From JAMXLO01 sp963832895 (GTDB lineage Bacteria > Pseudomonadota > Alphaproteobacteria > Acetobacterales > Acetobacteraceae), in the NCBI GenBank assembly GCA_963832895.1, contig CAWHVQ010000013.1:1-64000 (forward strand): DNA of 64,000 bases, given 5' to 3'. The notes beneath the pieces are model-generated. The model did not search any database. It was given only the letters and a program-made list of their open reading frames with translations, and was not told the DNA's origin. Both the position numbers and the translations under genes were made by a program. Shown piece after piece: positions 8,519-17,347 of this stretch (positions are counted from its first letter, which is position 1; each line of letters begins with the position of its first letter).

Positions 8519-9265
8519 TCTTGATCCGTCATGGAATGTAATGACACCGTTGTGCATCGCGCGGACCATTATGGCTTGACCGGTTCGCGATGGTTGGATT
8601 TCGCCGGTCGGTGTGGCGTCGGATCGAACCCACTCCTACCAGTTGGTCAAACGAACTCCGTGAATTTGGCCGCCGACTGGGAACTACCTTGTTACGCTGC
8701 ATTGCCAAATAACGTTCGAGAACTCCAGCACGCGGTTTGCGACGGCTTACTGCGTCGCCAAATTCGACGATTGCCGAATCAGTTTTGAACTTCACGCCCC
8801 ACCCAGATCGTCTGACCTCCACCGGTCCGGTCGGGTGCACGCGGTTGTCATAACAATGCGCAGCATGGCTGAATCGCTAGCATTCATCTGAGGCGACCCG
8901 CCGCGTGTGATGTTGAAACAGCAAGGGGCGGAATCGGCCCGGGTAAGGATCGTCCCGCGCGGAACTCCTCGTTGATTGGTTTAATGCGAGATGTCTTCTG
9001 GATTTCGTTGATGGTTCTCCGGTCAAGCGAAAGGGAGTCGATCAAGCAGTCCTACGAAGGCAGGGTGATCAATGAGCACTTTTCCGCCTTGGACGCTGGC
9101 GACCTGCCCTGTCGGGGACCTGAACAGCATCGTGACAGGTTCTTCGGGCGGCACAAGCAGGTACAACTCCTGCTCGCGATCAGTACCGTCACGCTGCGCG
9201 AATTGTCGAACAGCGCCATCGCCAGTCGTGCCTTCAGGCCGGTGGCGATCGCGTTTCGGTGCGCA
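8519..9265. other. Long stretch without a recognisable gene
   Basis: About 750 bases between the hairpin clusters and the recombinase. Several frames of 60-130 codons are open on both strands, but none shows a domain, a good ribosome binding site or natural protein composition. It may hold a badly decayed gene or regulatory DNA. Confidence 0.4.
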
Positions 9266-10665
9266 TCACAACTCGAGCGTCATTGGTGCGGCCGCCACTG
9301 CGCTCTGTTGCTGTGCTACACTTACCGCTGTAGCGGCGTCTTTAACCTTGCTCCGCAGTTCGCGTAACTGTCCCATCACTAAGTCGAATTCCTCATCGTC
9401 GTCTAGCTCCTGCAACTTGCCTTCCAACCGCTTCTGGCGCGCAACCAGCTTTGTGTGTTCCTCTGTCAACTTCGTCAGATTGCCTAGCGCTTCCGGTGCG
9501 GCACTGATCTCAAGAAAGTCCAGATGCTCGAATATCGCGTCCTCAATTCGATCCACCCGATAGCGCGAGCGATTTTCGCACTTCTTGAGGACCGAATGGT
9601 TGGCGCATTCGTAGTAGCTACGGCCTCTTCGACCATGGTTGTTGATGCGCATCTTGCCACCGCAGACGTGGCACACGCCGAGACCAGCGAGCAAGTTGCC
9701 CGTATTCCCCACCTTGTTCCCTCCCAAGTCCGACTCCAGACCGCTGCCGGATAGCCGCTTGCACGCGCAGCCATAAGTCTCCTGTCAAACCAGGGATGGG
9801 TGGATAGATGTCTTCGATCAGGCCGTGTTTCGACTCAAGGTGGCCGAGAACTGCGCGACTGCGTAGAATGCGCTTAACGTGGCGGATGTCCCATTGGCCG
9901 GTGCGCCCCATCGCGGGGACTTTGCTCGCTGTGAGCCACGAACAGATGTAGCCGTCGCCATGATGCAGCGCCATTTGATACATGGTCAGCACGGTAGCGG
10001 CGTGGTGGTTTATGAGTTCGTACTTGCGGGTCGTCCGGTTGGTGCTGCTGATCGGCTCACTCACACGCGTCCAACCCACGGAGTTTTGGTGTATGACATG
10101 CTTAGTCCTCATAGCCGCCATCACGTGCATTCGCTTGGTTTCGCTTACCCGATCGGACTTTCCTTTCAGACTCTTCGTGTGCGGCAGACATGTACACCAC
10201 CGACAGGATGAGATCACCGATGCCGCTCTCGGTGCTGTAAATCTTGTCGTCCTTCGTGGTGGCGACCAAGACGCCGCGATTGACCAGACCGGCCAGTTGC
10301 TCTTGTGCTTGCCACGGGTTCTGACAACTCAAGCGGTCGAGATGTTCTACGATCAGCATGAGCGGGGGGTGGAGCGCGCCTGACTGCACCTGCCGAAGGA
10401 TGGAGCCAAGCGCGCCATCCGCCTTGATGTGGTCAGCCTTCCACGCACTGCGCGCCTCATCGGTCTTTTCGTCATCCACCCGAATATTCAGTTCCGGGTG
10501 TTTGGCGATCCACTTGAGGTTGCCCTCGCGTTGCCGTCGCAGTCCTTCGCCGCGCAACTGTTTCTCGGAGGAAACGCGGAAATAGGAGATGGCCGGGATG
10601 GCGACCTTGGCCGCAACCAGTTGGGACAGGCGAGGTATGTCACGGCGACTCCTTGCGCCGGTCAT
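9266..10665 (-). pseudogene. Large serine recombinase (integrase), two frameshifts
   Basis: The N-terminal resolvase domain has YFRVSSEKQ with the nucleophile serine near residue 32, then VEHLDRLSCQNPW, where the family usually has DRLSR, so a likely catalytic arginine is cysteine. A recombinase domain follows in a second frame, then a zinc-ribbon CHVCGGKM with later cysteines and a coiled coil (EEHTKLVARQKRLEGKLQEL) in a third. Shifts lie near 10,155 and 9,730. Restored, it would be about 465 residues, normal for the family. The ATG at 10665 has GGGTGAG upstream and lies one base beyond the stop of the truncated cheA frame. It presumably inserted this element. Confidence 0.8.
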
Positions 10666-10666
10666 C

Positions 10667-11914
10667 TCACCCGTCTGTTTGTTGTGGTGCAAGTCCTCTG
10701 GCAATCTCGATATTGGTCTTCACCACGTCCATCCCGACGCCGCGGCCCGATACCGCGGTGACAACAGTGGCGGTGGAGAAACCGGGACGGAAGATGAAGC
10801 GCTGCAACTGCACATCGCTCATGCCGGCGAGTTCGGCCTCGGTGGCCAAAGCGTTCTTCAGGACCTTCGCCCGTATCTTGTCGAGCGGCAGGCCGCGGCC
10901 GTCGTCCGCCACCTCGATGATGATATGGCTACCCTCGTGGTACGCGTTCAGCGTGATATGGCCGGCTTCCGATTTGCCGGCGGCACGCCGCTCCGCCCCG
11001 CTCTCCAGACCGTGGTCGCCGCTGTTGCGCACCATGTGGGTCAGCGGGTCCTTGATCAGCTCCAGCACCTGCCGGTCCAACTCGGTGTCCGCACCCAGCA
11101 TCGTGAGGTCGATCTTCTTGTCCATTTCGCGGGACAGGTCGCGGACCAGGCGGGGCAGCTTGTTCCAGGCGTTGCCGATCGGCTGCATGCGCGTCTTCAT
11201 CACCCCTTCCTGAAGGTCCGAGGTGATGTGCGACAGCCGCTGCAGCGGCACCGCAAAGCCGGTGCTCTCCTGCGTGCGGGCGAGCTGGAGAAGCTGGTTG
11301 CGGGTGAGCACCAGCTCGCTTACCAAGGTCATCAGGTCTTCCAGCACATCGACGGTGACACGGATGGTCTGGTTGGTTGCCACCGGCTCGCCTTGCGGCT
11401 GCTCCGATGGCACCAGGGCACGCGGTGACACTGGCCCCGGCGCCGCCTCCGCGACTGGCGCGATCGGTTGCTCCAGCGAAGCATCCTGCTCGGGCTCCGG
11501 TTCGGCCGCGACAACCGGAGCCGGCGGTTTCGGCGCCTCGCCCGCCGCCGTGGCGTTCAGCGCCTCGATCAGTTCGCCATCGTCGCCCGCCACCTCGCTG
11601 CCGGTGGCCGCCAAGCCGCCCAGGATCGCCTTGATCCGGTCCAGGGCCGCCAGGACCAGGGTCACAGTATCCGGCGTCGCCGTCAGCACACCGTCACGCA
11701 CCTTCCCCAGCACGTTCTCGGCGGCATGCGCCACGTGCTCCAACCGCGGGAGGCCAAGAAAACCGCAGGTGCCCTTGATCGTGTGCACCAGCCGGAAGAT
11801 CAGTGACAGCGTGTCCTGGTCGTCCGGCGTGCGCTCCAGCTTCAGCAGAGCGACATCCAGATCGGCGATGCTTTCGCTGGTTTCGGTGAGGAAGTCGGCG
11901 ATTAGATCGTCCAT
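10667..11914 (-). pseudogene. cheA: Truncated chemotaxis histidine kinase CheA, interrupted by the element
   Basis: CheA autophosphorylates and passes phosphate to CheY and CheB. Present are the Hpt domain with His44 (RLVHTIKGTCGFLG), an acidic proline-rich linker at about 120-175, the dimerisation domain, and the ATPase N-box (HMVRNSGDHGLE) and G boxes (VADDGRGL, SGRGVGMDVV). Homology stops after KTNIE. The last twelve residues (IARGLAPQQTDG) are foreign and end at TGA 10669-10667. The ATPase end and the CheW-like domain are missing and should lie beyond the element, left of this window. It follows chpT after 83 bases. Confidence 0.9.
10700..10712. other. Right attachment junction of the integrated element in cheA
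   Basis: On the minus strand, cheA-like sequence ends at the GAG codon of KTNIE (10707-10705). From about 10704 leftwards the sequence no longer encodes CheA and leads into the recombinase leader. The recombination core must lie within a few bases of this point. The matching left junction is outside the window, so the duplicated core cannot be read here. Confidence 0.65.
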
Positions 11915-11997
11915 GGCAGCCCTCTCGGGCCCGGTCAGACCCCGGGCGGAGCGCCATCTGGTCAGAAGCTGACGAACAATCGGTAAATGATCGGCGG

Positions 11998-12651
11998 CTA
12001 TCGTCGGGAAAGCGACAGCAGCAATGGCGGCGAGAATTCGGCCTCGCTCATCGGTCCGGCGGGCATCAGCATGGACAGCCTGAAGTCGTGGCCGCGTGCC
12101 AGCAAGGTGGTCAGCGGTCCCTGCAGACTGCGGGCATCAGCCATCACCGCCGCCACAGCGGCGGCCTCGTCGACCAACCAGGTGCCCAGCCCAGCGGGCC
12201 AAGCGGCGCGGGGGCCGGAGATCGTCACCAGAATGCTGTCAGCCGGCGAGCCGGACAGCGCCACAATGCCGCCCCCCGCAAGGCTCTCGGACGCCAGCAA
12301 AAGCAGGTTGAGGACGACACGGGCCGCCTCCGGGGGGAAGAGCGCGTCGCTCTCCAGTCCCTCAAGATCGAGCCGCACCCGTCGGCTGGAAAACAGGCTA
12401 TCCGCAAAGCCGCGCAGCCGGGCAACGTCGAGATCGTCGCCATCCCGGCCCCAGGCAGCTCGCAGCAACTTCAGGCGCTGAGCGAGCTGAACCGCTGTGT
12501 CTTCGGCGAGCGCCAGCGCCTCGCTGTCCGGCTGTTCGTCACGGGCGACCTCGAGCACACCGATCAGCGCGCCCAACGGGCCGCTCAGATCATGGCAGAG
12601 GCGGGCGCAGAGCAGTTCTGCGAGCCGTAGCGCTTCGCTCGTGCCAGTCAC
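11998..12651 (-). CDS. chpT: Histidine phosphotransferase ChpT-like
   Basis: ChpT relays phosphate from the hybrid kinase CckA to CtrA and CpdR in alphaproteobacterial cell-cycle control. The conserved ELLCARLCHDLSGPLGAL at residues 12-29 supplies the phosphorylated His20. The rest resembles a degenerate kinase dimerisation and ATPase fold without nucleotide motifs, as in the family. At 217 residues the length is normal. The start is GTG 12651. It lies upstream of cheA on the same strand, so the two are probably co-transcribed. Confidence 0.85.
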   Translation of the reverse strand: MTGTSEALRLAELLCARLCHDLSGPLGALIGVLEVARDEQPDSEALALAEDTAVQLAQRLKLLRAAWGRDGDDLDVARLRGFADSLFSSRRVRLDLEGLESDALFPPEAARVVLNLLLLASESLAGGGIVALSGSPADSILVTISGPRAAWPAGLGTWLVDEAAAVAAVMADARSLQGPLTTLLARGHDFRLSMLMPAGPMSEAEFSPPLLLSLSRR

Positions 12652-12728
12652 AGGAATCCCTTCCCCAAGGAAGCGACACGCATATGCCGGTTATTTCACA
12701 CGCAATTTACGGCCCCTGCCACGCAAAA

Positions 12729-12759
12729 GTCGAGGGCAGCCAGGACTTGAACCCTCGAC
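12729..12759. repeat. Inverted repeat upstream of moaA
   Basis: GTCGAGGG at 12729-12736 and CCCTCGAC at 12752-12759 form a perfect 8-bp stem with a 15-base loop. It lies in the gap between chpT and moaA, 45 bases before the moaA start. It could be a leader structure. The resemblance to a tRNA arm does not hold up on inspection. Confidence 0.45.
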
Positions 12760-12803
12760 CAGGACAGCGCAAGTCACAGTCTGTAAAGGAGCCATTGCCT
12801 CTG

Positions 12804-13793
12804 ATGATCGATCCGTTCGGCCGGTCCATCACCTACCTCCGCGTCTCGGTCACCGACCGCTGCGACCTCCGCTGCGTCTACTGCATGGCGGAGGACATGT
12901 CGTTTCTGCCAAAGCGCGACCTGCTGACCTTGGAGGAACTGGACCGGATCTGCGCTGCCTTTATCCGGCTGGGCACCAACAAGATCCGCATCACCGGCGG
13001 CGAGCCCCTGGTGCGGCGCGACGTGATGACGCTGTTCCGCAGTCTGGGCGCCAGACTGGGCGAAGGCGGGTTGCAGGAGCTGGTGGTGACCACCAACGGC
13101 ACACAACTCGCGAAGCTGGCAGGCGGCCTGTACGAGGCAGGCGTGCGCCGCATCAACGTTTCGCTCGACACGCTCGATCCGGACAAGTTCGCCAGGATCA
13201 CCCGTTGGGGGAAGATGGGCGCGACACTCGACGGCATCTTTGCCGCCAAGGCGGCCGGGATGGCGATCAAGATCAATGCCGTCGCGATGAAGGGCGTGAA
13301 CGAGGACGAATTCGACGGCATGCTGGCTTGGTGCGGCGATCATGGCTTCGACCTGTGTCTGATCGAGACCATGCCGATGGGCGACATCACCGGCGATCGG
13401 ACCGAGCAGTACCTGCCGCTCTCCATCATTCGTTCCCGCCTGCGGCGGCGCTGGACGCTGGAGGACACCGACTACCGCACCGGCGGCCCGGCGCGGTACT
13501 TCAACGTGGCCGAGACCGGCCGGCGGATTGGTTTCATCACGCCGATGACTCACAACTTTTGCGAGAGCTGCAACCGCGTGCGGCTGACCTGCACCGGCAC
13601 GCTGTACATGTGCCTCGGGCAGGACGACGACGCGGACCTGCGGAAGGTGGTGCGCGCGGGCGCCAGCGATACCGAGTTGGACAACGCCATCCGCGAGGCG
13701 ATCAGCCGCAAGCCGAAGGGGCACGACTTCATCATCGATCGCCGTCACGACCGCCCGGCGGTTGCGCGCCACATGAGCGTCACGGGCGGCTAG
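12804..13793 (+). CDS. moaA: GTP 3',8-cyclase, molybdenum cofactor biosynthesis
   Basis: MoaA is the radical-SAM enzyme that rearranges GTP in the first step of molybdopterin synthesis. The radical-SAM motif CDLRCVYC places Cys20, Cys24 and Cys27. The second cluster ligands are in FCESCNRVRLTCTGTLYMC. The SAM-contact sequence TGGEPLVRRD and the functional C-terminal Gly-Gly are present. ATG 12804 gives the usual N-terminus (MIDPFGRSITYLRVSVTDRC) and a normal 329 residues. An AAAGGAG lies 12 bases upstream. An in-frame ATG at 12684 would add unrelated residues. Confidence 0.95.
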   Translation: MIDPFGRSITYLRVSVTDRCDLRCVYCMAEDMSFLPKRDLLTLEELDRICAAFIRLGTNKIRITGGEPLVRRDVMTLFRSLGARLGEGGLQELVVTTNGTQLAKLAGGLYEAGVRRINVSLDTLDPDKFARITRWGKMGATLDGIFAAKAAGMAIKINAVAMKGVNEDEFDGMLAWCGDHGFDLCLIETMPMGDITGDRTEQYLPLSIIRSRLRRRWTLEDTDYRTGGPARYFNVAETGRRIGFITPMTHNFCESCNRVRLTCTGTLYMCLGQDDDADLRKVVRAGASDTELDNAIREAISRKPKGHDFIIDRRHDRPAVARHMSVTGG

Positions 13794-13821
13794 TTTACTC
13801 AAGACGCACAGCGCGACGCAA

Positions 13822-13969
13822 TCACACAGCGTACGGTATTCGTACTCCTGGGTCATCGGCAGGAAAGCTTCTGCCGTTGCGCATTACAACCAACATCGAG
13901 TGCACCTGCGCGGATCCCTATGATTGCGTCTGGCAGCAGTATGTTCGTATCGAACAGCGCCTTCACCAT
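13822..13969 (-). pseudogene. VapC-type PIN toxin remnant with internal deletion
   Basis: The start (ATG 13969, VKALFDTNILL) is the N-terminus of a PIN RNase toxin with its first catalytic aspartate. After nine residues it joins directly to PDAII, a motif from the C-terminal third. One frame over, the natural tail continues (SAQVHSMLVVMRNGRSFP, then ADDPGVRIPYAV) to TGA 13824-13822. Roughly 80 middle residues with the other acidic residues are gone, so the toxin is dead. The start overlaps the stop of the antitoxin remnant. Confidence 0.75.
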
Positions 13970-14188
13970 TCGGCGCGCGCCTTCCGCTGATAGGCTACGC
14001 CATCCGTCCCTTCCGGCCCCCAAAGCCCGAACGCATCCACCCCAGTCCCTTGCTCATAGGTCGCAAGATAGCCGGCAATCGCTTCACGAATGAGGGCCGC
14101 GCGACCTGTTGCGGCGTCTGCCGAGGACTGTCAGCTCGCGAAGCTGACTGTCCGGAATGTCGACGAGGGTACGCATACCTTTGTCCAT
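13963..14188 (-). pseudogene. Ribbon-helix-helix antitoxin remnant (VapB-like), frameshifted
   Basis: The sequence MRTLVDIPDSQLRELTVLGR followed, one frame over, by RAALIREAIAGYLATYEQG is a typical ribbon-helix-helix antitoxin. The second frame runs on to FGLWGPEGTDGVAYQ and stops at TGA 13965-13963, overlapping the toxin start as in intact vapBC operons. The break lies near 14,095. With the deleted toxin beside it, the pair is a relic. Confidence 0.65.
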
Positions 14189-14238
14189 TGATGTCTGATA
14201 TCATGGCTATTTATGAGAGCCCTAGGCGACAAGCCACG

Positions 14239-14694
14239 CTACAGCGGCAATACCAGAAGAATATCCACCCGCCGCGAGTCCAGCACGACGTGGCGCGATC
14301 TGAAGCGCAGTCTTTCATCGTCCCGAACGACATGATCCAGATAACGGCCGGTAGCGAAGGTCACGGTGTCGCCATCCTGCGCGATGCGGAACACACAAAA
14401 GTTCGACCGCACCGCGAAGCCAACACTCAGCGGTTCGCAGCGCGGGCGGCCGAGCAGATGCCGATAGGTGTGTGGCTCGTAGATGTTGGCGGTGCGCAGC
14501 GCCTGGATGCGATCCTTCATCATGCCGCGGCTGCCGCAATACAGGATGCCGATCGGCTGCCCGGCATCATGGCTTTCACGCGTGATGATCTGGTATTCGC
14601 CGTCCTCGGTGAAGAAGCATGGCCAGCGTTCCAGCGCACCGTCGTCGATCGCTTCGGCGTAGTCCGCGAGCAGCCCCTCGATCGCCTCGCGCAC
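14239..14694 (-). CDS. Aromatic-ring-hydroxylating dioxygenase, small (beta) subunit
   Basis: This is the structural beta subunit of a Rieske non-heme iron dioxygenase, with an NTF2/SnoaL-like fold. It has ALERWPCFFTEDGEYQIITR near the N-terminus and RHVVLDSRRVDILLVLP at the end, as in the family. At 151 residues it is slightly short but within range. The start is GTG 14694, two bases after the alpha-subunit stop, so the subunits are translated together. The substrate cannot be told from sequence; a benzoate- or salicylate-like ring is plausible. Confidence 0.8.
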   Translation of the reverse strand: MREAIEGLLADYAEAIDDGALERWPCFFTEDGEYQIITRESHDAGQPIGILYCGSRGMMKDRIQALRTANIYEPHTYRHLLGRPRCEPLSVGFAVRSNFCVFRIAQDGDTVTFATGRYLDHVVRDDERLRFRSRHVVLDSRRVDILLVLPL

Positions 14695-14696
14695 GG

Positions 14697-15944
14697 TTAG
14701 AAGCCCATCAGCTCGCGATAGCCCTGCCAGAAGCCGCGGATGCCGGTCTCGGTCGCGCGCGACCCGTCCGATGATGCGACGTCGCGGCCGCCCATCTCAA
14801 GGAAGGCGTTGCGGTCTTCGCTGCCGCGCGTGCCACGCTGGACGAATTCGTTGATGCAGCCATCCTCGAGCGACACGAGTCCCGCCGCGCCGGTCAGGTT
14901 GCTCTGCATCAGGCGCTGGCGTGTCTGCTGCTCGCTGTCATCCTGGTAGCCCAGGTAGATCCAGAACAGTTCGGTCCTGTCGATGCCGCGCGGCGTGAAG
15001 AACCGGACCGCCAGCGAGTTCAAGGTCAGCTGCACGACCAATGTCGGGAATACCGTCTGGATGCAGTGAGTGATGCCGTCGTCGAACTCGGTCCACGTAT
15101 CGAGCAGCTGCGGCGCGGCCAGGCCCGACTTGTACTGCGCCGAACGCACCGTCTGGTATTCGTCGGATTGTTGCAGAGTGTCGCGCTTGGCGTAGCTGAT
15201 CGAGTGCCGGCCATCGTCGGACAGCAGCATGCCGCCATCCATGTCGAGCCGGTTCACCTTGAACGTCGTGTAGAACGTGTGCAGTAAAGTCGCGTGATAC
15301 GAGTCACGCACGTTCTCCGCGTAGAGCTTCCAGTTGTTGTGGATGATCTGGCTGTGCATGCCGAGTAACCGGTGCGGCCGGCCGAGATTGCGGCGGATCA
15401 TACGCGCCATCGTCTCGCCGAGATACTCTTCCACCGGCTTCGTCGCATCCGAGAACGTGCCGAATACGAGCCCGGAGAACACTTCGACACGCAGCGGCTC
15501 CAGCCGATGCTGCGCGTTGTCGAAATCCTCCGGCATGCCGCCCTTGCCACGGACGCCGTGACGGAACGCAACGCTCTGCAGCCGCCCTGCGAGATCGTAA
15601 CTCCACGAATGATACACGCAGGTCAGCGCCTTCGCATTGCCGCGTTCCTGCAGGCACACCAATGCCCCCTTGTGCGCGCAGCGATTGACCAACGCGTGGA
15701 TCGCGCCATGTTCGTCGCGTGTGACGACAACCGGCGTTTCGCCCACCGTGGCAAGACGCCAGTCGCCGGGATTGGGAATCTCTATCTCCAGGCACAGAAA
15801 ATTCCAGATCGGCCCACGAAACAGCCGTCTCTGCTCCTCGGCGTAGATCGCCGGATCAGAGAACACGCGGAACGGCACGCGTGTCACGCCGCCCCGCGGC
15901 CAGAGCAGATCGCTTGCAAGGTCGCGCGTCACCGGGATGTCCAT
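14697..15944 (-). CDS. Aromatic-ring-hydroxylating dioxygenase, large (alpha) subunit
   Basis: This catalytic subunit would insert both atoms of O2 into an aromatic ring, fed by a separate reductase not present here. The Rieske cluster ligands are in CAHKG and CVYHSW near residues 85-110. The mononuclear iron site is in ENVRDSYHATLLHTFY near residue 205. The start at ATG 15944 is chosen because GGAGG lies seven bases upstream. It is divergent from the binding-protein gene at 16103, with 158 bases between, suggesting shared control and uptake of the substrate. Confidence 0.85.
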   Translation of the reverse strand: MDIPVTRDLASDLLWPRGGVTRVPFRVFSDPAIYAEEQRRLFRGPIWNFLCLEIEIPNPGDWRLATVGETPVVVTRDEHGAIHALVNRCAHKGALVCLQERGNAKALTCVYHSWSYDLAGRLQSVAFRHGVRGKGGMPEDFDNAQHRLEPLRVEVFSGLVFGTFSDATKPVEEYLGETMARMIRRNLGRPHRLLGMHSQIIHNNWKLYAENVRDSYHATLLHTFYTTFKVNRLDMDGGMLLSDDGRHSISYAKRDTLQQSDEYQTVRSAQYKSGLAAPQLLDTWTEFDDGITHCIQTVFPTLVVQLTLNSLAVRFFTPRGIDRTELFWIYLGYQDDSEQQTRQRLMQSNLTGAAGLVSLEDGCINEFVQRGTRGSEDRNAFLEMGGRDVASSDGSRATETGIRGFWQGYRELMGF

Positions 15945-16102
15945 CGCTCGCCTCCGCGGCATTGCTGTCATGAGCGACGGTAGCGGTGCCAGCGGCCCTG
16001 ATGCAATGCAACCGCGATTGACCGTGCAGTGCGCGGCAGCGCAGTGTCCGAATGCCGGTCAACGATCCGGCAGGGAGCATTGTCGTTCAGGGAGAACAAA
16101 GC

Positions 16103-17317
16103 ATGATCAGTCGCAGAGCTGCCCTCACGGGCGGTGTCGTTGCCGCAACCGCCGCCACGCTTCGCGGCGCCCGCGCCGCCAACACTCCGGGTGTCACGGC
16201 CACCTCGGTGAAGATCGGCAACACAATGCCGTACAGCGGTCCCGCCTCGACCTATGGCGTGATCGGCCGCACCGAGAGCGCATTCTTCAAGATGCTCAAC
16301 GAGCAGGGTGGCGTCGACGGCCATAGCATCGATTTCATCTCATACGACGACGGCTACAGCCCGCCGAAGACGGTGGAGCAGGTCCGTCGGCTCGTCGAGG
16401 AGGATCAGGTCGACTTCTGTTTCCAAAACCTGGGTACGCCGTGCAACTCGGCGATCGCGGAGTATCTGAACCACAAGCAGATACCGCATCTGTTCGTCGG
16501 TTCAGGCGCCAGCAAGTGGGCTGACATCAAGAAATATCCCTGGACCATGGGTTTCCAGCCCGGCTACCGTACCGAGGCGCAGATCTACGCCAAGCACATG
16601 CTGGCGAACGTGAAGGATCCGAAGCTCGCGATCCTCTATCAGAACGACGATTTCGGTAAGGACTATCCGACCGGTGTGCGCGATATCCTTGGCGACAAGT
16701 GGGACAAGATCGTCGTCAAGACCGCCAGCTACGAGACCACCGACCCGACGATCGATTCGCAGATTGTCGAGGCGCAGAGTGCCGGCGCGAATGTGTTCCT
16801 GGTTGCCGCGATTCCCAAGTTCGCGGCGCAGTCGATCAGCAAGGTCTATGCGCTGAACTGGAAGCCGGCCTTCTACATGACCAACGTGGCAATTTCGGTC
16901 GGCGGCGTATTGACGCCAGCCGGACCCGAGAAAGCCATCGGCATGCTGAGCACCCAGTATCTGAAGGACCCGACGGATCCGGCGTTCAAGGACGATACCG
17001 GCATGAAGCAATGGCGCGACTTCATGGCGAAATACATGCCGGGCGGCGACGTCACCGACGCGAGCTATGTGTTTGCCTATGCAGTCAGCCTGACGATGAC
17101 GCAGGTTCTGAAGCAGTGCAAAGGCGATTTCTCACGGGCGAATGTCATGAAGCAGGCGGAAAGCCTGCATGATTTCGAGGTGCCCGTGACGCTGCCGGGC
17201 ATCAAGATCAACACGACGCACACGGATCACCGCCCCATTACGTCGATGCAGTTCGTGAAGTGGGACGGCAAGACCTGGGTACGCTTCGGTGACCTGGTCG
17301 CCGGCGCGACGGTGTAA
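16103..17317 (+). CDS. ABC transporter substrate-binding protein, branched-chain amino acid type
   Basis: This periplasmic type I binding protein would deliver a small organic acid or aromatic to an ABC permease, which is not encoded nearby. It has a Tat-like signal (SRRAALTGGVVAATAATL, cleavage near GARAA), then KIGNTMPYSGPAS and repeated Rossmann-like lobes (AILYQNDDFGKDY). ATG 16103 is preferred over an in-frame upstream ATG at 16052 because GGGAG lies nine bases before it and the signal peptide then starts properly. The length of 404 residues is normal. Confidence 0.85.
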   Translation: MISRRAALTGGVVAATAATLRGARAANTPGVTATSVKIGNTMPYSGPASTYGVIGRTESAFFKMLNEQGGVDGHSIDFISYDDGYSPPKTVEQVRRLVEEDQVDFCFQNLGTPCNSAIAEYLNHKQIPHLFVGSGASKWADIKKYPWTMGFQPGYRTEAQIYAKHMLANVKDPKLAILYQNDDFGKDYPTGVRDILGDKWDKIVVKTASYETTDPTIDSQIVEAQSAGANVFLVAAIPKFAAQSISKVYALNWKPAFYMTNVAISVGGVLTPAGPEKAIGMLSTQYLKDPTDPAFKDDTGMKQWRDFMAKYMPGGDVTDASYVFAYAVSLTMTQVLKQCKGDFSRANVMKQAESLHDFEVPVTLPGIKINTTHTDHRPITSMQFVKWDGKTWVRFGDLVAGATV

Positions 17318-17325
17318 GTGCGGCA

Positions 17326-17347
17326 GGGGCGGCCTCAGGGCCGCCCC
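17326..17347. terminator. Bidirectional terminator-like hairpin
   Basis: GGGGCGGCC (17326-17334) and GGCCGCCCC (17339-17347) form a perfect 9-bp stem around the loop TCAG. It sits between two convergent genes. The rlmH stop codon (complement of TCA, 17335-17337) lies inside the loop. No T-tract follows on either side. Confidence 0.7.

Noticed and set aside
12729..12780. tRNA-like GGTTCAAGTCC sequence on the minus strand before moaA
   Set aside because: The T-arm does not pair properly and no anticodon, D-arm or acceptor partner can be drawn. Only the simple inverted repeat is kept.
12774..13856. 360-codon minus-strand frame opposite moaA
   Set aside because: Antisense shadow of moaA with no domain or ribosome binding site.
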